A DNA stretch of 64,000 nucleotides from Chryseobacterium rhizosphaerae (GTDB lineage: Bacteria > Bacteroidota > Bacteroidia > Flavobacteriales > Weeksellaceae), in assembly GCF_003385455.1 (NCBI RefSeq), contig NZ_QNUF01000014.1, positions 55,098-119,097 of the forward strand. The letters run 5' to 3'. Positions 53,751 to 63,713 of this stretch are shown here, in pieces. The notes beneath the pieces were generated by a model. The model ran no database searches, was not told the origin of the DNA, and saw only the letters and a program-made list of their open reading frames with translations. Positions within the stretch are counted from its first letter, which is position 1. Each line of letters starts with the position of its first letter. A program made the position numbers and the translations under genes.

Positions 53751-55782
53751 AGTTGTGATGTGTCATATCCAGCTTAATCTTCTTAAGATCTTCCAGTTCA
53801 TGAACAGGGCGTTCAATGTCATAAGGAATCGGCTTTTTAGAAAAAGTCTGGAAATACAGCAGGCAGGCATCTTTCCACCATATCGCATCCCTGGACTGAA
53901 TTCTGAGTTTTGACTGAACATCAGCAAACCGCTGTTCATCTATATAAGGTTCCATTCTGTCCCATATTTTCTGATAATCCCTTACTTTTTTCACTCCGGA
54001 ATCATAAGTATAGCACAGCTCATCCCACAATATTTTTCCGTCTTTCATCTTATAATCCCAAGGAACATGATGAAACCAAAGGATAAGATTTTCCGGGCAG
54101 GTTGAGATATTTCCATATCTTTCATTAAGTGGCGGAAAAAACTGTGAAACAGCATTACTTCCTGTTTTTGTTCTGTTAAAACCCAATCCCAGCGCATCAG
54201 CCTGATGGTAATAGACAGGTGACCAGTCCGGTCTTCCGCCTTTATAATCTCCCCATGGTTCAGGACCGTAGTGATGCCCTCCTGCAAAGATATGATGTAA
54301 TCCCAAAGGCATCATATAGTCCACGGCAGTTTCCCTGGAGGAAAGCATGATCCCCTTTACCGGATTCAGGAAGTTCTCATCATCTGTAAACGTCATTTTA
54401 ATCCATTCATCTGCAATCTGCTCTGAGCTCAGCTGGTGATTCCATGCCAGCCTCCCGAATGCATACCAGTTGGCCTGTGCAAAATGATGTCCCGTCCAGT
54501 TGGTATCTTCCCCAATATTGGCAACGGCAGAAATAGCTGTAATTTTTGCAGGTCTTAAAGTACCGTCTGTAATTTTAGCAATGGTAGATCCTTGCCCGTC
54601 AGAATAAGTATCGCTTTCCAATGTTTCTTTGAATAAAGGAGCAAGAAACACCAGATGGTTTGAAAAGCCCAGATATTCCTGTGTGATCTGAAACTCTACC
54701 ATTTCAGAAGTTTTTCTTAATGCTCCGAAAAGTGGATTAAAAGCTTCACGGGGCTGAAAATCAACAGGGCCGTTTTTGATCTGAATAATGACATTATCCC
54801 TGAATTTACCGTCCAGAGGAACAAATTCAAGATAAGCCTGTTTGGCTCTGTCATCCTTGCTTGGACTGTAAACAAATGCTCTCCACATCACAATGCCATT
54901 GTAAGGTTTCAAGGCATCAGCCATCATATTGGCTCCATCTGCATGGGTTCTTCCGTAATCCTGAGGTCCAGGCTGTCCTTCAGAATTGGCTTTCACCAAA
55001 AATCCTCCGAAATCAGGAATCAGTCTGTAAATTTCAGTAGCTTTATCTTTCCACCATTTTTGTACATCTTTATTCAATGGATCCGAGTTTTGTAATCCGC
55101 CAAGAACTTTGGGTGAAGAAAAATTCACGGAAAGATACACCTTTATGCCATAAGGTCTGAAAATATCAGCCAGAACCCTGACTTTTTTAAGGTAGTCTTC
55201 CCTAAGCATATTGGGAGAAGCATTCACATTATTCAAAACAACAGAGTTGATTCCCACAGAAGCATTCGCTCTTGCATATTCTTCGTAACGCGGAGAAATT
55301 TTACCGGGTAAATCTCCCCATTTCCAAAGGGATCTTCCGGCGTATCCTCTTTCAATACTTCCGTCCAGATTATCCCAATGATCCAGAACTCTTACATCGT
55401 ATGAAGGTTTTTCAATACTGTTTACATGAGACAGATCAGCTTTTGTCTGCTGCAAACGTAAAATATGATAGACTCCATATAACAGTCCTATTTCTTTGCC
55501 TGCAGAAATAACGATTTTTTCAGGCGTTGAAACAATTCTGTAACCGTCTTTCAGATTTTTATCTTTATTTTCCGTACGAAGTTCCACCGTTTGTCCCTGC
55601 CAGTGGCTGCTCAGCTCTTTTCTGGCAATGTTGAGCGTAGGACTGCTGCCTTTGGAAATGATCTTATCTGCTGATATTCCATGTTTTGCAGGAAACCTAA
55701 GCCATAGCTGACTTCCGTCCTCTGCGAAAATCAGTAGCGGAATCATCAGAAAAAAAAGGATATAGAGTCTCAGATATTGCAT
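53749..55782 (-). CDS. aguA: GH67 alpha-glucuronidase
   Basis: 677 residues with a signal peptide. Catalytic residues fit GH67: general acid Glu in ANSEGQPGP, and the Asp/Glu pair in GPVDFQPREAF. It removes 4-O-methyl-glucuronic acid from the end of xylo-oligosaccharides. It is the last gene of the operon, after GH43 (27 bp). Confidence 0.93.
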   Translation of the reverse strand: MQYLRLYILFFLMIPLLIFAEDGSQLWLRFPAKHGISADKIISKGSSPTLNIARKELSSHWQGQTVELRTENKDKNLKDGYRIVSTPEKIVISAGKEIGLLYGVYHILRLQQTKADLSHVNSIEKPSYDVRVLDHWDNLDGSIERGYAGRSLWKWGDLPGKISPRYEEYARANASVGINSVVLNNVNASPNMLREDYLKKVRVLADIFRPYGIKVYLSVNFSSPKVLGGLQNSDPLNKDVQKWWKDKATEIYRLIPDFGGFLVKANSEGQPGPQDYGRTHADGANMMADALKPYNGIVMWRAFVYSPSKDDRAKQAYLEFVPLDGKFRDNVIIQIKNGPVDFQPREAFNPLFGALRKTSEMVEFQITQEYLGFSNHLVFLAPLFKETLESDTYSDGQGSTIAKITDGTLRPAKITAISAVANIGEDTNWTGHHFAQANWYAFGRLAWNHQLSSEQIADEWIKMTFTDDENFLNPVKGIMLSSRETAVDYMMPLGLHHIFAGGHHYGPEPWGDYKGGRPDWSPVYYHQADALGLGFNRTKTGSNAVSQFFPPLNERYGNISTCPENLILWFHHVPWDYKMKDGKILWDELCYTYDSGVKKVRDYQKIWDRMEPYIDEQRFADVQSKLRIQSRDAIWWKDACLLYFQTFSKKPIPYDIERPVHELEDLKKIKLDMTHHN

Positions 55783-55809
55783 TGAAAAATTTTAAATAAT
55801 TAAGAATTT

Positions 55810-56784
55810 CTATTGCTGGTCTTCAAGACCTTCAATTGTTTTGATTTTACCTTCATGATCGTATTCCAGTTCAATCACTTTCATACTTCTCAGCCATGTT
55901 TTACCGCCACTTGGAATAGAATCATGGAAAAACAGGTACCATTTCCCTTTGAATTCCACAATACTGTGATGGGTAGTCCATCCTACCACCGGAGTAAGAA
56001 TTTCTCCCTGAAAAGTAAATGGCCCGTAAGGATTATCCCCGGTTGCATAACAAATCAGATGGGTGTCACCTGTTGAATAAGAAAAATAATATTTGCCGTT
56101 GTACTGATGCATCCATGACGCTTCAAAAAAGCGGTGCTTATCACCATGAAGCAGTGGTTTTCCATTTTCATCAATGATGACAACGTCTTTAGGAGCTTCA
56201 GCAAACTGAAGCATATCATCGCTTAGCAAAGCCACCTTTGAATGGATTGCAGGCTCGTCATTTTCAGGAATTATTGCAGATTCAAGTGCCTTATTATCTC
56301 TGTAGCGCTGCAATTGCCCACCCCATATTCCTCCAAAATACATATAATATTTCCCGTTATCTTCAAAAATGCAGGGATCAATGCTGTAGCTTCCCATCAT
56401 CGGATGTTTTTCAGGAATGAAAGGCCCGTAAGGTTTATCACTTACTGCAACACCGATTCTGAAGATATCATTTTGATCCTTCAGAGGAAAATACATATAA
56501 TATTTGCCGTCTTTGAAGGCAACATCGCAATCCCACAGCTGTCTTCCCGCCCACAGAATATCTTTTACCGAAAGTACTACGCCATGATCTTTAATTTCTC
56601 CGCTGTCTACATCATCCATTGAGAAAACATGGTAATCATTCATATCGAAGTGATCCCCGTTATCATTTTCTTCAATTCCGCTTTCGCGGTCATGAGAAGG
56701 ATAGATATAGATTTTATCTTCAAAAACGTGAACGGAAGGGTCTGCCATATAATCTTCCGGGAATAAATATTTTGATTTTTTCAT
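55810..56784 (-). CDS. GH43 beta-xylosidase/arabinofuranosidase-type enzyme
   Basis: 324 residues, five-bladed propeller. The base Asp is in MADPSVHVF, the middle Asp in SIDPCIFED, and an acid Glu candidate in RFFEASWMH. No signal peptide is seen, so it acts on imported oligosaccharides in the cytosol, next to the symporter. Whether it releases xylose or arabinose is not certain. Gaps of 21-27 bp to its neighbours indicate one operon. Confidence 0.92.
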   Translation of the reverse strand: MKKSKYLFPEDYMADPSVHVFEDKIYIYPSHDRESGIEENDNGDHFDMNDYHVFSMDDVDSGEIKDHGVVLSVKDILWAGRQLWDCDVAFKDGKYYMYFPLKDQNDIFRIGVAVSDKPYGPFIPEKHPMMGSYSIDPCIFEDNGKYYMYFGGIWGGQLQRYRDNKALESAIIPENDEPAIHSKVALLSDDMLQFAEAPKDVVIIDENGKPLLHGDKHRFFEASWMHQYNGKYYFSYSTGDTHLICYATGDNPYGPFTFQGEILTPVVGWTTHHSIVEFKGKWYLFFHDSIPSGGKTWLRSMKVIELEYDHEGKIKTIEGLEDQQ

Positions 56785-56805
56785 TAAGTAAAAATTCTAT
56801 TGATT

Positions 56806-57915
56806 TTAATTTTTCTCTGCCAATTTTATTATTTTTTGTACTACAGGTTTCTCCTGGTCTTTTCTGTCAAAAAGTAACGGATAATCTGTCCTGCCTTTCA
56901 CAGGAAAATCATTTTTCCAGGACTGCTTGTCGGTAACTCCCCATAAGGTTACTCTTCTTATTTTATCTTTGTGTTTCAAGAACAGACCAAAGAAGTCAAG
57001 ATAACGCTTTTCCCATTTCGTTTCTACTTCATTGGGAAGACCTTTGGTGTAAGGATTCATTTCTTTCTGATAGGCAACAGTATCTGAAACATTGGCAGAA
57101 CTTCCCCAAGGAGAGGGCAGCGCACTAATTTCCAGTTCTGTAATATTGACCTTAACTCCTGCATTGGAATACGCCAGGATTGCTTTTTCATATTCATCCA
57201 TGGAAGGGGTATCCATGCCAACATGAGCCTGCATTCCTACTCCATCAATACGGATTCCTTTCGATTTAAGCTTTTCAACCATCTTGATGACTGTTTTTAC
57301 CTTTTCAGGATACCATTCATTATAATCGTTGTAATATAATTCTGCATTGGGATCAGCTTCCTGTGCATACTGAAATGCTAAAGGAATAAAATTTTCACCC
57401 AGGATTTCGTAAAACTTACTTTTCCTGTAGGTTCCGTCTTCAAGAATCGCTTCATTGACCACATCCCATCCTTTTACTTTTCCTTTGTAACGGGAAACTA
57501 CTGTTGTAATATGATTTTTCATTCGTTGTTTCAATACTTCCGGAGAAACATCCTTTCCGTTGCTGTCTGTAAAAAACCATTTTGGAAGCTGGGAATGCCA
57601 GATTAACGTATGTCCGATGATGAACATATTATTTTTCATCCCGAAATCAACAAATTTATCGGCATCATCAAAGAAGAACTTTCCTTCCTGAGGCTGCAAG
57701 AACATAGATTTCATGCAATTTTCGGCAACAATAGAGCTGAATTGTTTTTTGATAATCGCTGCTGCTTTCTGATCTGTACCGTCAATCTGAGGAAGACTCA
57801 TCGCGGTCCCGATGTAAAATTTATCCTGAAATGCTTTTTTTAAAGTACCGTCAGATTTCTGTGCCGACAGACCTGAAGCGGTAATTGCTGCCAAACCAAT
57901 TAAAATACGTTTCAT
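56806..57915 (-). CDS. GH10 endo-beta-1,4-xylanase
   Basis: 369 residues from the ATG at 57915; the upstream in-frame extension lies inside the transporter gene and hides the signal peptide. Signal peptide to about residue 19. Catalytic acid E155 (WDVVNEAI) and nucleophile E260 (NITELEIS). It cuts the xylan backbone. The start is 10 bp after the MFS stop. Confidence 0.95.
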   Translation of the reverse strand: MKRILIGLAAITASGLSAQKSDGTLKKAFQDKFYIGTAMSLPQIDGTDQKAAAIIKKQFSSIVAENCMKSMFLQPQEGKFFFDDADKFVDFGMKNNMFIIGHTLIWHSQLPKWFFTDSNGKDVSPEVLKQRMKNHITTVVSRYKGKVKGWDVVNEAILEDGTYRKSKFYEILGENFIPLAFQYAQEADPNAELYYNDYNEWYPEKVKTVIKMVEKLKSKGIRIDGVGMQAHVGMDTPSMDEYEKAILAYSNAGVKVNITELEISALPSPWGSSANVSDTVAYQKEMNPYTKGLPNEVETKWEKRYLDFFGLFLKHKDKIRRVTLWGVTDKQSWKNDFPVKGRTDYPLLFDRKDQEKPVVQKIIKLAEKN

Positions 57916-57925
57916 ATTGTTAGTT

Positions 57926-59371
57926 TTATTTTCTTCTTTCAGCCAGATCTTTTTCAATCTGAACTTCCATTTTTTTGTTGATTTTATACAATAAAAGCAG
58001 TCCGCAGGCAATGAAAAATGGAATGGACGGGAATATGCTCACGAGCATCTTTGCTCCTGCTGCCACTGTTTCAGGCTGAATAACCTGCTCATTTCCATGT
58101 ACTGAAATGTATCCATATTTTCCAATGATCAAAGCTACCAGAGAGCTTCCGATGCTGAGACCCACCTTAAGTCCTACCATCATAGCCGAGAAAATAATAG
58201 CTGTTGCCCTGCGGTTATTCTTCCATTCCGAATAGTCGGCGACATCGGCAATCATAGCCCACAAAAGCGGTGTGCTGATTCCGTAAAAGAATCCGTGTAA
58301 AATCTGTGACAAGAACATAATTCCCACTGCTTTCGGAGGATAGAAGATAAAAAACAGAATAAAAAGTGTAGAGATGAATAATGAGGCAATAAAAGTATCA
58401 CGTTTTCCAAATCTGTCTGCCAATTTTTTAGAGAAGGTAATGCCTACAATCATCATCACAATTCCTCCTGCATTAAACAATCCGAATCCTGCAGACTTGG
58501 GATCTTCCCCAAAGAAATTCATCCCTGCAGAATTAAAAAATGCTGTAATGGGTGAAATAAAATTCTTCAGAGCATTTTCATCCACATAATTATTAAAATA
58601 ATATACATAAGATCCTCCCTTCATTGCCAGGGTGATAAATATAAATGCTGTCACGGTAAGCATAATAATCCATGGCCTGTTTTGGAATAAATCTTTTAGA
58701 TCTTCTTTCAGGCTTGATTTCTGCTCCGGCTTGGGAATGATTCTTTCTTTGGTGGTAAAAAAGGTGATCAGCAGCATCACAGATCCGATCACAGCCAGCC
58801 ATGTCATAACGGTCTCAATTCCCTGTGCTTTGTCTCCATGGCCTACATATAAAATGATAGGCAGCATAAAAACCTGCACAAAAAACTGTGCAAACATCAC
58901 AGCTACAAAACGATACGAAGAAATACTGTTACGTTCACTCATATCTCCCGTGATAACGCCGCTCAAAGCAGCATAAGGCAGGTTATTGGATGCATATAAT
59001 AACAATAATAATGAATAGGTAACCGCAGCATAGATCATTTTGCCCTGATAAGAAAAATGAGGGGTACTGAAGGCTAACAGTGCAGCAATACCAAGCGGCA
59101 CAGCGGTAAATAAAATCCATGGGCGGAATTTTCCCCATCGCGAGCTTGTACGGTCTGCCAGGGCTCCGATAAGCGGGTTAAAGCCAAATCCGGCAATTAA
59201 ACCTACGGTAAGGGTGATGACAGAGGCATCCTCTGGTTTTAGTCCGTAAATATCTGTATAAAAATAGGTCAGGTAGGTAACTAAGGTCTGAAAAACAAGG
59301 TTGGCCGCCAGATCTCCTAAGCTGTACCCCACTTTCTCTATTACCGATATTTTTTGTGGCTGATTATCCAT
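57926..59371 (-). CDS. GPH-family sugar:cation symporter (MFS)
   Basis: 481 residues, 12 probable helices. Typical GPH/MelB-XynP features: KVGYSLGDLAANL at the N-terminus and the loop LADRTSSRWGKFRPWI. It probably imports xylo-oligosaccharides or aldouronic acids. It is in the middle of the xylan operon. Confidence 0.93.
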   Translation of the reverse strand: MDNQPQKISVIEKVGYSLGDLAANLVFQTLVTYLTYFYTDIYGLKPEDASVITLTVGLIAGFGFNPLIGALADRTSSRWGKFRPWILFTAVPLGIAALLAFSTPHFSYQGKMIYAAVTYSLLLLLYASNNLPYAALSGVITGDMSERNSISSYRFVAVMFAQFFVQVFMLPIILYVGHGDKAQGIETVMTWLAVIGSVMLLITFFTTKERIIPKPEQKSSLKEDLKDLFQNRPWIIMLTVTAFIFITLAMKGGSYVYYFNNYVDENALKNFISPITAFFNSAGMNFFGEDPKSAGFGLFNAGGIVMMIVGITFSKKLADRFGKRDTFIASLFISTLFILFFIFYPPKAVGIMFLSQILHGFFYGISTPLLWAMIADVADYSEWKNNRRATAIIFSAMMVGLKVGLSIGSSLVALIIGKYGYISVHGNEQVIQPETVAAGAKMLVSIFPSIPFFIACGLLLLYKINKKMEVQIEKDLAERRK

Positions 59372-59399
59372 TGATTTTGATAAGGTTTTCTATGTTAAA

Positions 59400-61304
59400 T
59401 TAATTTTTTTCTGTTGTAAAAGGTGAAGCAGGCAGCCCGCTTGTGTTTTTAAGATTGCCGTCTGGGTTGTCTGCCCAATCATAACGTACATTGACAGGAT
59501 TGGTGATCTGATCATTCCAGACAATGACCTCATTATCTTTTGCTTCTGCTTTTGCCCATTGATAACGGCCGTCTTTCTGCTGTATGGCAAAACCTTTAAG
59601 GCTTCCCTGTACCAGATCATCTGTACCAGGTTTAAAGGATAAAATAATGGTATTACCTTCTGTTTTCATTGACTGATAAACGGGTCCGTCAGCTATGATT
59701 TTTTTGCCTTCTCCGATTTTCAAGGCCTGTAAAGCCAGCCTGCCACCCACTGTTTTTTTATTTAAGGGATGAATATCATTCCATTCTCCCAAATCAATGG
59801 CTACAGCAAGTCCTGTGTAAGGAATATTGAGAGAAACCCGTCTCTGCTGCTCTCTCAGTTCTGCCCAACCACTATCCAGAGGTTCATCTTTTTTCTCCAT
59901 AAAATTAGCCAGCTGTACAATGAAGAACAGCATATCATTCTTGTTCCATTTTGAACGCCAAAGTGAAATCATTGTTGATAACAAATCTCCGTATTCTTTT
60001 GGCTTTCCTGTATTACTTTCCCCCTGATACCAGATAAATCCTCTGATCTTATAATTAATCAGCGGGTTAATCATAGCATTATAAAGTCCTACCGGTTTCC
60101 AGCGGATAAATGTCTGTCCGGGAGCCATTTTTTCCATTTTTGCTCCTATTTTATATTTCCACTCGCCTTTAAGGTCTGTTTTTTGTCCGTCAATTTCTAA
60201 GTAATATGGTTTATCTGCAATAAACTGTCCTTTTCCGCTGCCATTGATGACTCTTACCGTAATGACGTTCTTTCCTTCTTTTAAAACACCTTTGGGAATG
60301 TCATACCAGCGTGGCGGATATTCATAGGTTACATTTCCTACTTTAATTCCATTAATATAAGTAATATCAGCATCTTTTATTCTTCCCAGATTTAAAAATG
60401 CTGTTTTCTGGTCTGCTCCTTTAGGCAGGATAATTTCTTTACGGAACCACACCGAACCGTCAAACGGACCTTCCTGATCTTCCCATGAGCCCGGCACCAT
60501 CATGGTTTTCCATCCGGAATCACTAGCGTTATCTTTTTCCCAGTGCTGATTGAAACCGATGTCACTCTGATCCAGCTCTGCATACCATGCTTTGCTTAAA
60601 GATCTTTCCTGGGATTCTGTAGACTGTATCAGATCATCATTTTTCCATTTTTCTGCTTCAGCCAGGTATTCCGGGTATTTTTTCAGTGATTTTTCATCCA
60701 TCCAAGCCTGAACCGGAGAGCCTCCCAGACTGGTATTAATGATTCCTACTGGAACTTTATTTTTTTCATTCAGTTCTTTGGCAAAGAAATAAGCAACCCC
60801 AGAAAAATCAAGTATCGTCTGAGGATTTGTACTTTCCCACTTCCCTCCGTCAAGATCATTTTGCGGAGCTTTAAAATTGTATTTCTGCGGAACCGTGAAG
60901 AATCTTATATTCTGATTATTGGCATTTTTAATTTCATTTTCATACAGAGGTGTCAGCCTGCGCATCGGAAGTTCCATATTGGATTGTCCTGAAGCCACCC
61001 ACACATCACCAATAAGAATATCTTTAAGGGTGATCTCATTAATTGACATGGTATACGGGCCGCCGGCTTTAAGTTTTGGAAGTGTTAGAGACCAATTGCC
61101 ATTCTGATCAGCTGTAGCATTATAGGTTTTACCGATAAACTTAACCATAATTTTTTCTCCTGCATCTGCATATCCCCAGATTTTCAGATCCTGGTTTCTC
61201 TGAAGGATCATTCCGTCTGAAACCAAAGCAGGCAGCCTTACTTTTGCATCAAAACTGCAAATGGCTGCAAGAAAAAATAATAAGTATAGGGTTCTGTTTT
61301 TCAT
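59400..61304 (-). CDS. SGNH-type sialate/xylan O-acetylesterase
   Basis: 634 residues with a signal peptide. The nucleophile Ser is in VASGQSNMELPM and the Asp-His in NDIHPLNKKTVG; a GH2-like jelly-roll insert (about 240-370, GSVWFRKEI) is present. In xylan operons this family removes acetyl groups from xylan; the sialate name is historical. It is 28-33 bp from both neighbours. Confidence 0.92.
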   Translation of the reverse strand: MKNRTLYLLFFLAAICSFDAKVRLPALVSDGMILQRNQDLKIWGYADAGEKIMVKFIGKTYNATADQNGNWSLTLPKLKAGGPYTMSINEITLKDILIGDVWVASGQSNMELPMRRLTPLYENEIKNANNQNIRFFTVPQKYNFKAPQNDLDGGKWESTNPQTILDFSGVAYFFAKELNEKNKVPVGIINTSLGGSPVQAWMDEKSLKKYPEYLAEAEKWKNDDLIQSTESQERSLSKAWYAELDQSDIGFNQHWEKDNASDSGWKTMMVPGSWEDQEGPFDGSVWFRKEIILPKGADQKTAFLNLGRIKDADITYINGIKVGNVTYEYPPRWYDIPKGVLKEGKNVITVRVINGSGKGQFIADKPYYLEIDGQKTDLKGEWKYKIGAKMEKMAPGQTFIRWKPVGLYNAMINPLINYKIRGFIWYQGESNTGKPKEYGDLLSTMISLWRSKWNKNDMLFFIVQLANFMEKKDEPLDSGWAELREQQRRVSLNIPYTGLAVAIDLGEWNDIHPLNKKTVGGRLALQALKIGEGKKIIADGPVYQSMKTEGNTIILSFKPGTDDLVQGSLKGFAIQQKDGRYQWAKAEAKDNEVIVWNDQITNPVNVRYDWADNPDGNLKNTSGLPASPFTTEKN

Positions 61305-61337
61305 GGAAAAAATCTGTTTTTATTTTTAGTTCAGCTT

Positions 61338-63713
61338 TTATTGCTTTTCGTATTTTCCTTTAAGTAAACGGACTTCGATGATTTTAGCGGTCATCAATTT
61401 TTCATCTGTCAGGAATTTTACAGTAAGATTTTCTTTATTCTTTTCTGAATCAGGTATCGGAACGGCCAGATATTGTGGTGAACTTCCGGACTTTCCTTCC
61501 AGATTTTGAGTCATGATTTTTTTACCGTTGATCTCAATATTCAGCGTACGGCTGGTATTCGCATCAAAATACAGAACGTAAAGGTATGAAGCATTTTTTC
61601 CGTTATTTTTCATCTGGTAACTGAACCAGCCTTTAGCATCGCGGAAATGACGGTCTTCCATATATCCTGTGCCAGAGTCTTTGCTTTCTATAAAATGGTC
61701 TGATTCCGGCTGCTGTTCGCCCAATTGGATTTTATCTGCTGTGATCATATCCAGCTTTCTGGTTTCCGCTTCTTCTTTTGTCTTTTGCTTCAATGTATTC
61801 TCTATTTCGTTTTTGTCAGCCTGAGGCCAGTACAGAATATATCTTTCTGCATGAATACTGTAAAATGGCACAAGATCTAAACCTTTTCCAAATTTTTCAG
61901 ACGGATAAAGCCCTGTAACGGCAAAGTTGAGCGGTTTATTGTTCAAAGGTGTAACATGGCTGACCACTTCGGAAGGATTTCCAAGGATAACTGGAATTTC
62001 GTTTAAAGGAATCTGCGGACCATGAGCAATATGGCCGCCTCTGCTATCGTCCGCAAGAAGTCCCTGTTGGTTTTCAGTACCGTATTTTGCGGCAAGCACT
62101 ACAGGACCGTATTTAAATGCATAATAATTGGAATGGTCAGGAAGTTGTTCTGCAGATAGATGCATGGGTAAAATCATTTTCACCACATCTCCTTTCTTCC
62201 ATTTTTTAGTCAGCGTAAAATAGCCATCTGAACCACGCTGTACTTTTTCCTGCTTTCCATTGATCAGAATTTTTACTTCTGAAGGAGTGGTCCAGTCCGG
62301 ACATCTCAGTTTTAAATCAAATTCTGACTTTCCTGCAGCATCAAAGATCAATGTTGTTTCAGGAACTTCCGGGAAGTTATTGACCTGACGGAGAACTATT
62401 TTTTGCTGCTTCCATGTCAATGTGGAAGGGATAAACAGGTTCACATATAAATCCTTATCTGACCGGGCATAAATCATTTCTCCATATTTGGCATGATTTT
62501 CCATTCCGGATCCTACACAGCACCAGAAGCTGGTCTGAGGCTGTGAATAAACACGGTAGTGTCCGGGACGCATTGGCGTAAAGTACACAAAACCTCCCTG
62601 ATCATGATTTTCTGTGGAAAGGATATGATTGTATAAAGCTTTTTCGTAATAATCGATATAATAAGATTCAGGCTGCGTTGCATAAAGCTCTTTGGTCAGC
62701 TTCAGCATATTATAGGTATTGCAGGTTTCGGGACCTTCAATACTTTTTATCATACTGCTGAAATCATTGACAGGGTTAAAATGTTCACTGACACTGTTTC
62801 CGCCAATAACTGAAGATCTTTTCCCGGTAACGTTATGCCAGAAAAAGTCAGCGGCATTACTCCAGGACTCGTTATTTTCAAGATCGGCAATATGCTTGTA
62901 TCCGATTACTTTTGGAATCTGTGTATTCGCATGAAGCCCTGTAAGTTTATCTTCTCCTGCTAAAAGAGGAGTAAGGATAGCCTGATGGGAAAAGCGGTGA
63001 GCCAGCTGCAGATATTTTTTGTCATGAGTGATATCATAAACATCCGCAAAAACTTCGTTGAGTCCTCCATGTTCACTGCGCAGCATATCCTGTATCTGTT
63101 CATCAGAAAGGTCTGAAACTTCATTCATCATCCAATCTGTGAGTCTGATGAGCATTGTCTTTGCTTTTTCATTTTTGGCATACCAATATGCGTCGCGTAA
63201 TCCTGAGTACAGTTTGTGAATATTATACAAAGGCACCCAGCGGTCATTCAAACCAAAGCCTGAAGCTCTTATATTTCCTAGTTTTATTTCTTTCCAGATC
63301 TTTTTTCCATCGGGAATTCCTGAAATGTATCCGTCCGAAGAGGCTTTCTGACAGCGTTCCAGCTCACTGATCATATAATCAATTCTCTGTTGTATTGCAG
63401 CATCTCCTGTAGAAGCATACATCAGGGATAATGCTGAAATATAATGCCCTCCTATATGCCCGTCCAGACCTGTATTTTCCCAGTTGGGATAATTTTCGGA
63501 TTTTGGTCTTAAACCAGCTTCTTTCAGATAGGGAGCCAGCAATCTGTCCGGCTCCATCGCCATGAGATATTTCCGGTCTGCCATCATGGCTTTATTGAAA
63601 ACACTCTCTGATAACTTTACAGTTTCCAAAGGAAAATAGTGAATTCTCTCCTTCACCTGCGCTGAGGTAAATGAAACAAAACACAATAAAAGAACTGAAA
63701 GTTTTGGGGTCAT
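61338..63713 (-). CDS. GH127 beta-L-arabinofuranosidase-like protein (DUF1680)
   Basis: 791 residues with a signal peptide. The catalytic Glu and metal-ligand Cys are in GPETCNTYNMLK, and the Cys pair in FWCCVGSGMENHAKYGE, as in the Zn-dependent GH127 archetype. A C-terminal beta-sandwich (about 640-791) follows. It probably removes arabinofuranosyl residues from side chains; linkage specificity is uncertain. It is the first gene of the operon. Confidence 0.92.
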   Translation of the reverse strand: MTPKLSVLLLCFVSFTSAQVKERIHYFPLETVKLSESVFNKAMMADRKYLMAMEPDRLLAPYLKEAGLRPKSENYPNWENTGLDGHIGGHYISALSLMYASTGDAAIQQRIDYMISELERCQKASSDGYISGIPDGKKIWKEIKLGNIRASGFGLNDRWVPLYNIHKLYSGLRDAYWYAKNEKAKTMLIRLTDWMMNEVSDLSDEQIQDMLRSEHGGLNEVFADVYDITHDKKYLQLAHRFSHQAILTPLLAGEDKLTGLHANTQIPKVIGYKHIADLENNESWSNAADFFWHNVTGKRSSVIGGNSVSEHFNPVNDFSSMIKSIEGPETCNTYNMLKLTKELYATQPESYYIDYYEKALYNHILSTENHDQGGFVYFTPMRPGHYRVYSQPQTSFWCCVGSGMENHAKYGEMIYARSDKDLYVNLFIPSTLTWKQQKIVLRQVNNFPEVPETTLIFDAAGKSEFDLKLRCPDWTTPSEVKILINGKQEKVQRGSDGYFTLTKKWKKGDVVKMILPMHLSAEQLPDHSNYYAFKYGPVVLAAKYGTENQQGLLADDSRGGHIAHGPQIPLNEIPVILGNPSEVVSHVTPLNNKPLNFAVTGLYPSEKFGKGLDLVPFYSIHAERYILYWPQADKNEIENTLKQKTKEEAETRKLDMITADKIQLGEQQPESDHFIESKDSGTGYMEDRHFRDAKGWFSYQMKNNGKNASYLYVLYFDANTSRTLNIEINGKKIMTQNLEGKSGSSPQYLAVPIPDSEKNKENLTVKFLTDEKLMTAKIIEVRLLKGKYEKQ

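Noticed and set aside
57916..58011. N-terminal extension of the GH10 xylanase
   Set aside because: It overlaps the transporter gene and would bury a clear signal peptide; the ATG at 57915 is a better start.
51997..63713. A complete classical PUL with SusCD
   Set aside because: No SusC-length receptor or SusD-like lipoprotein is present in this block.
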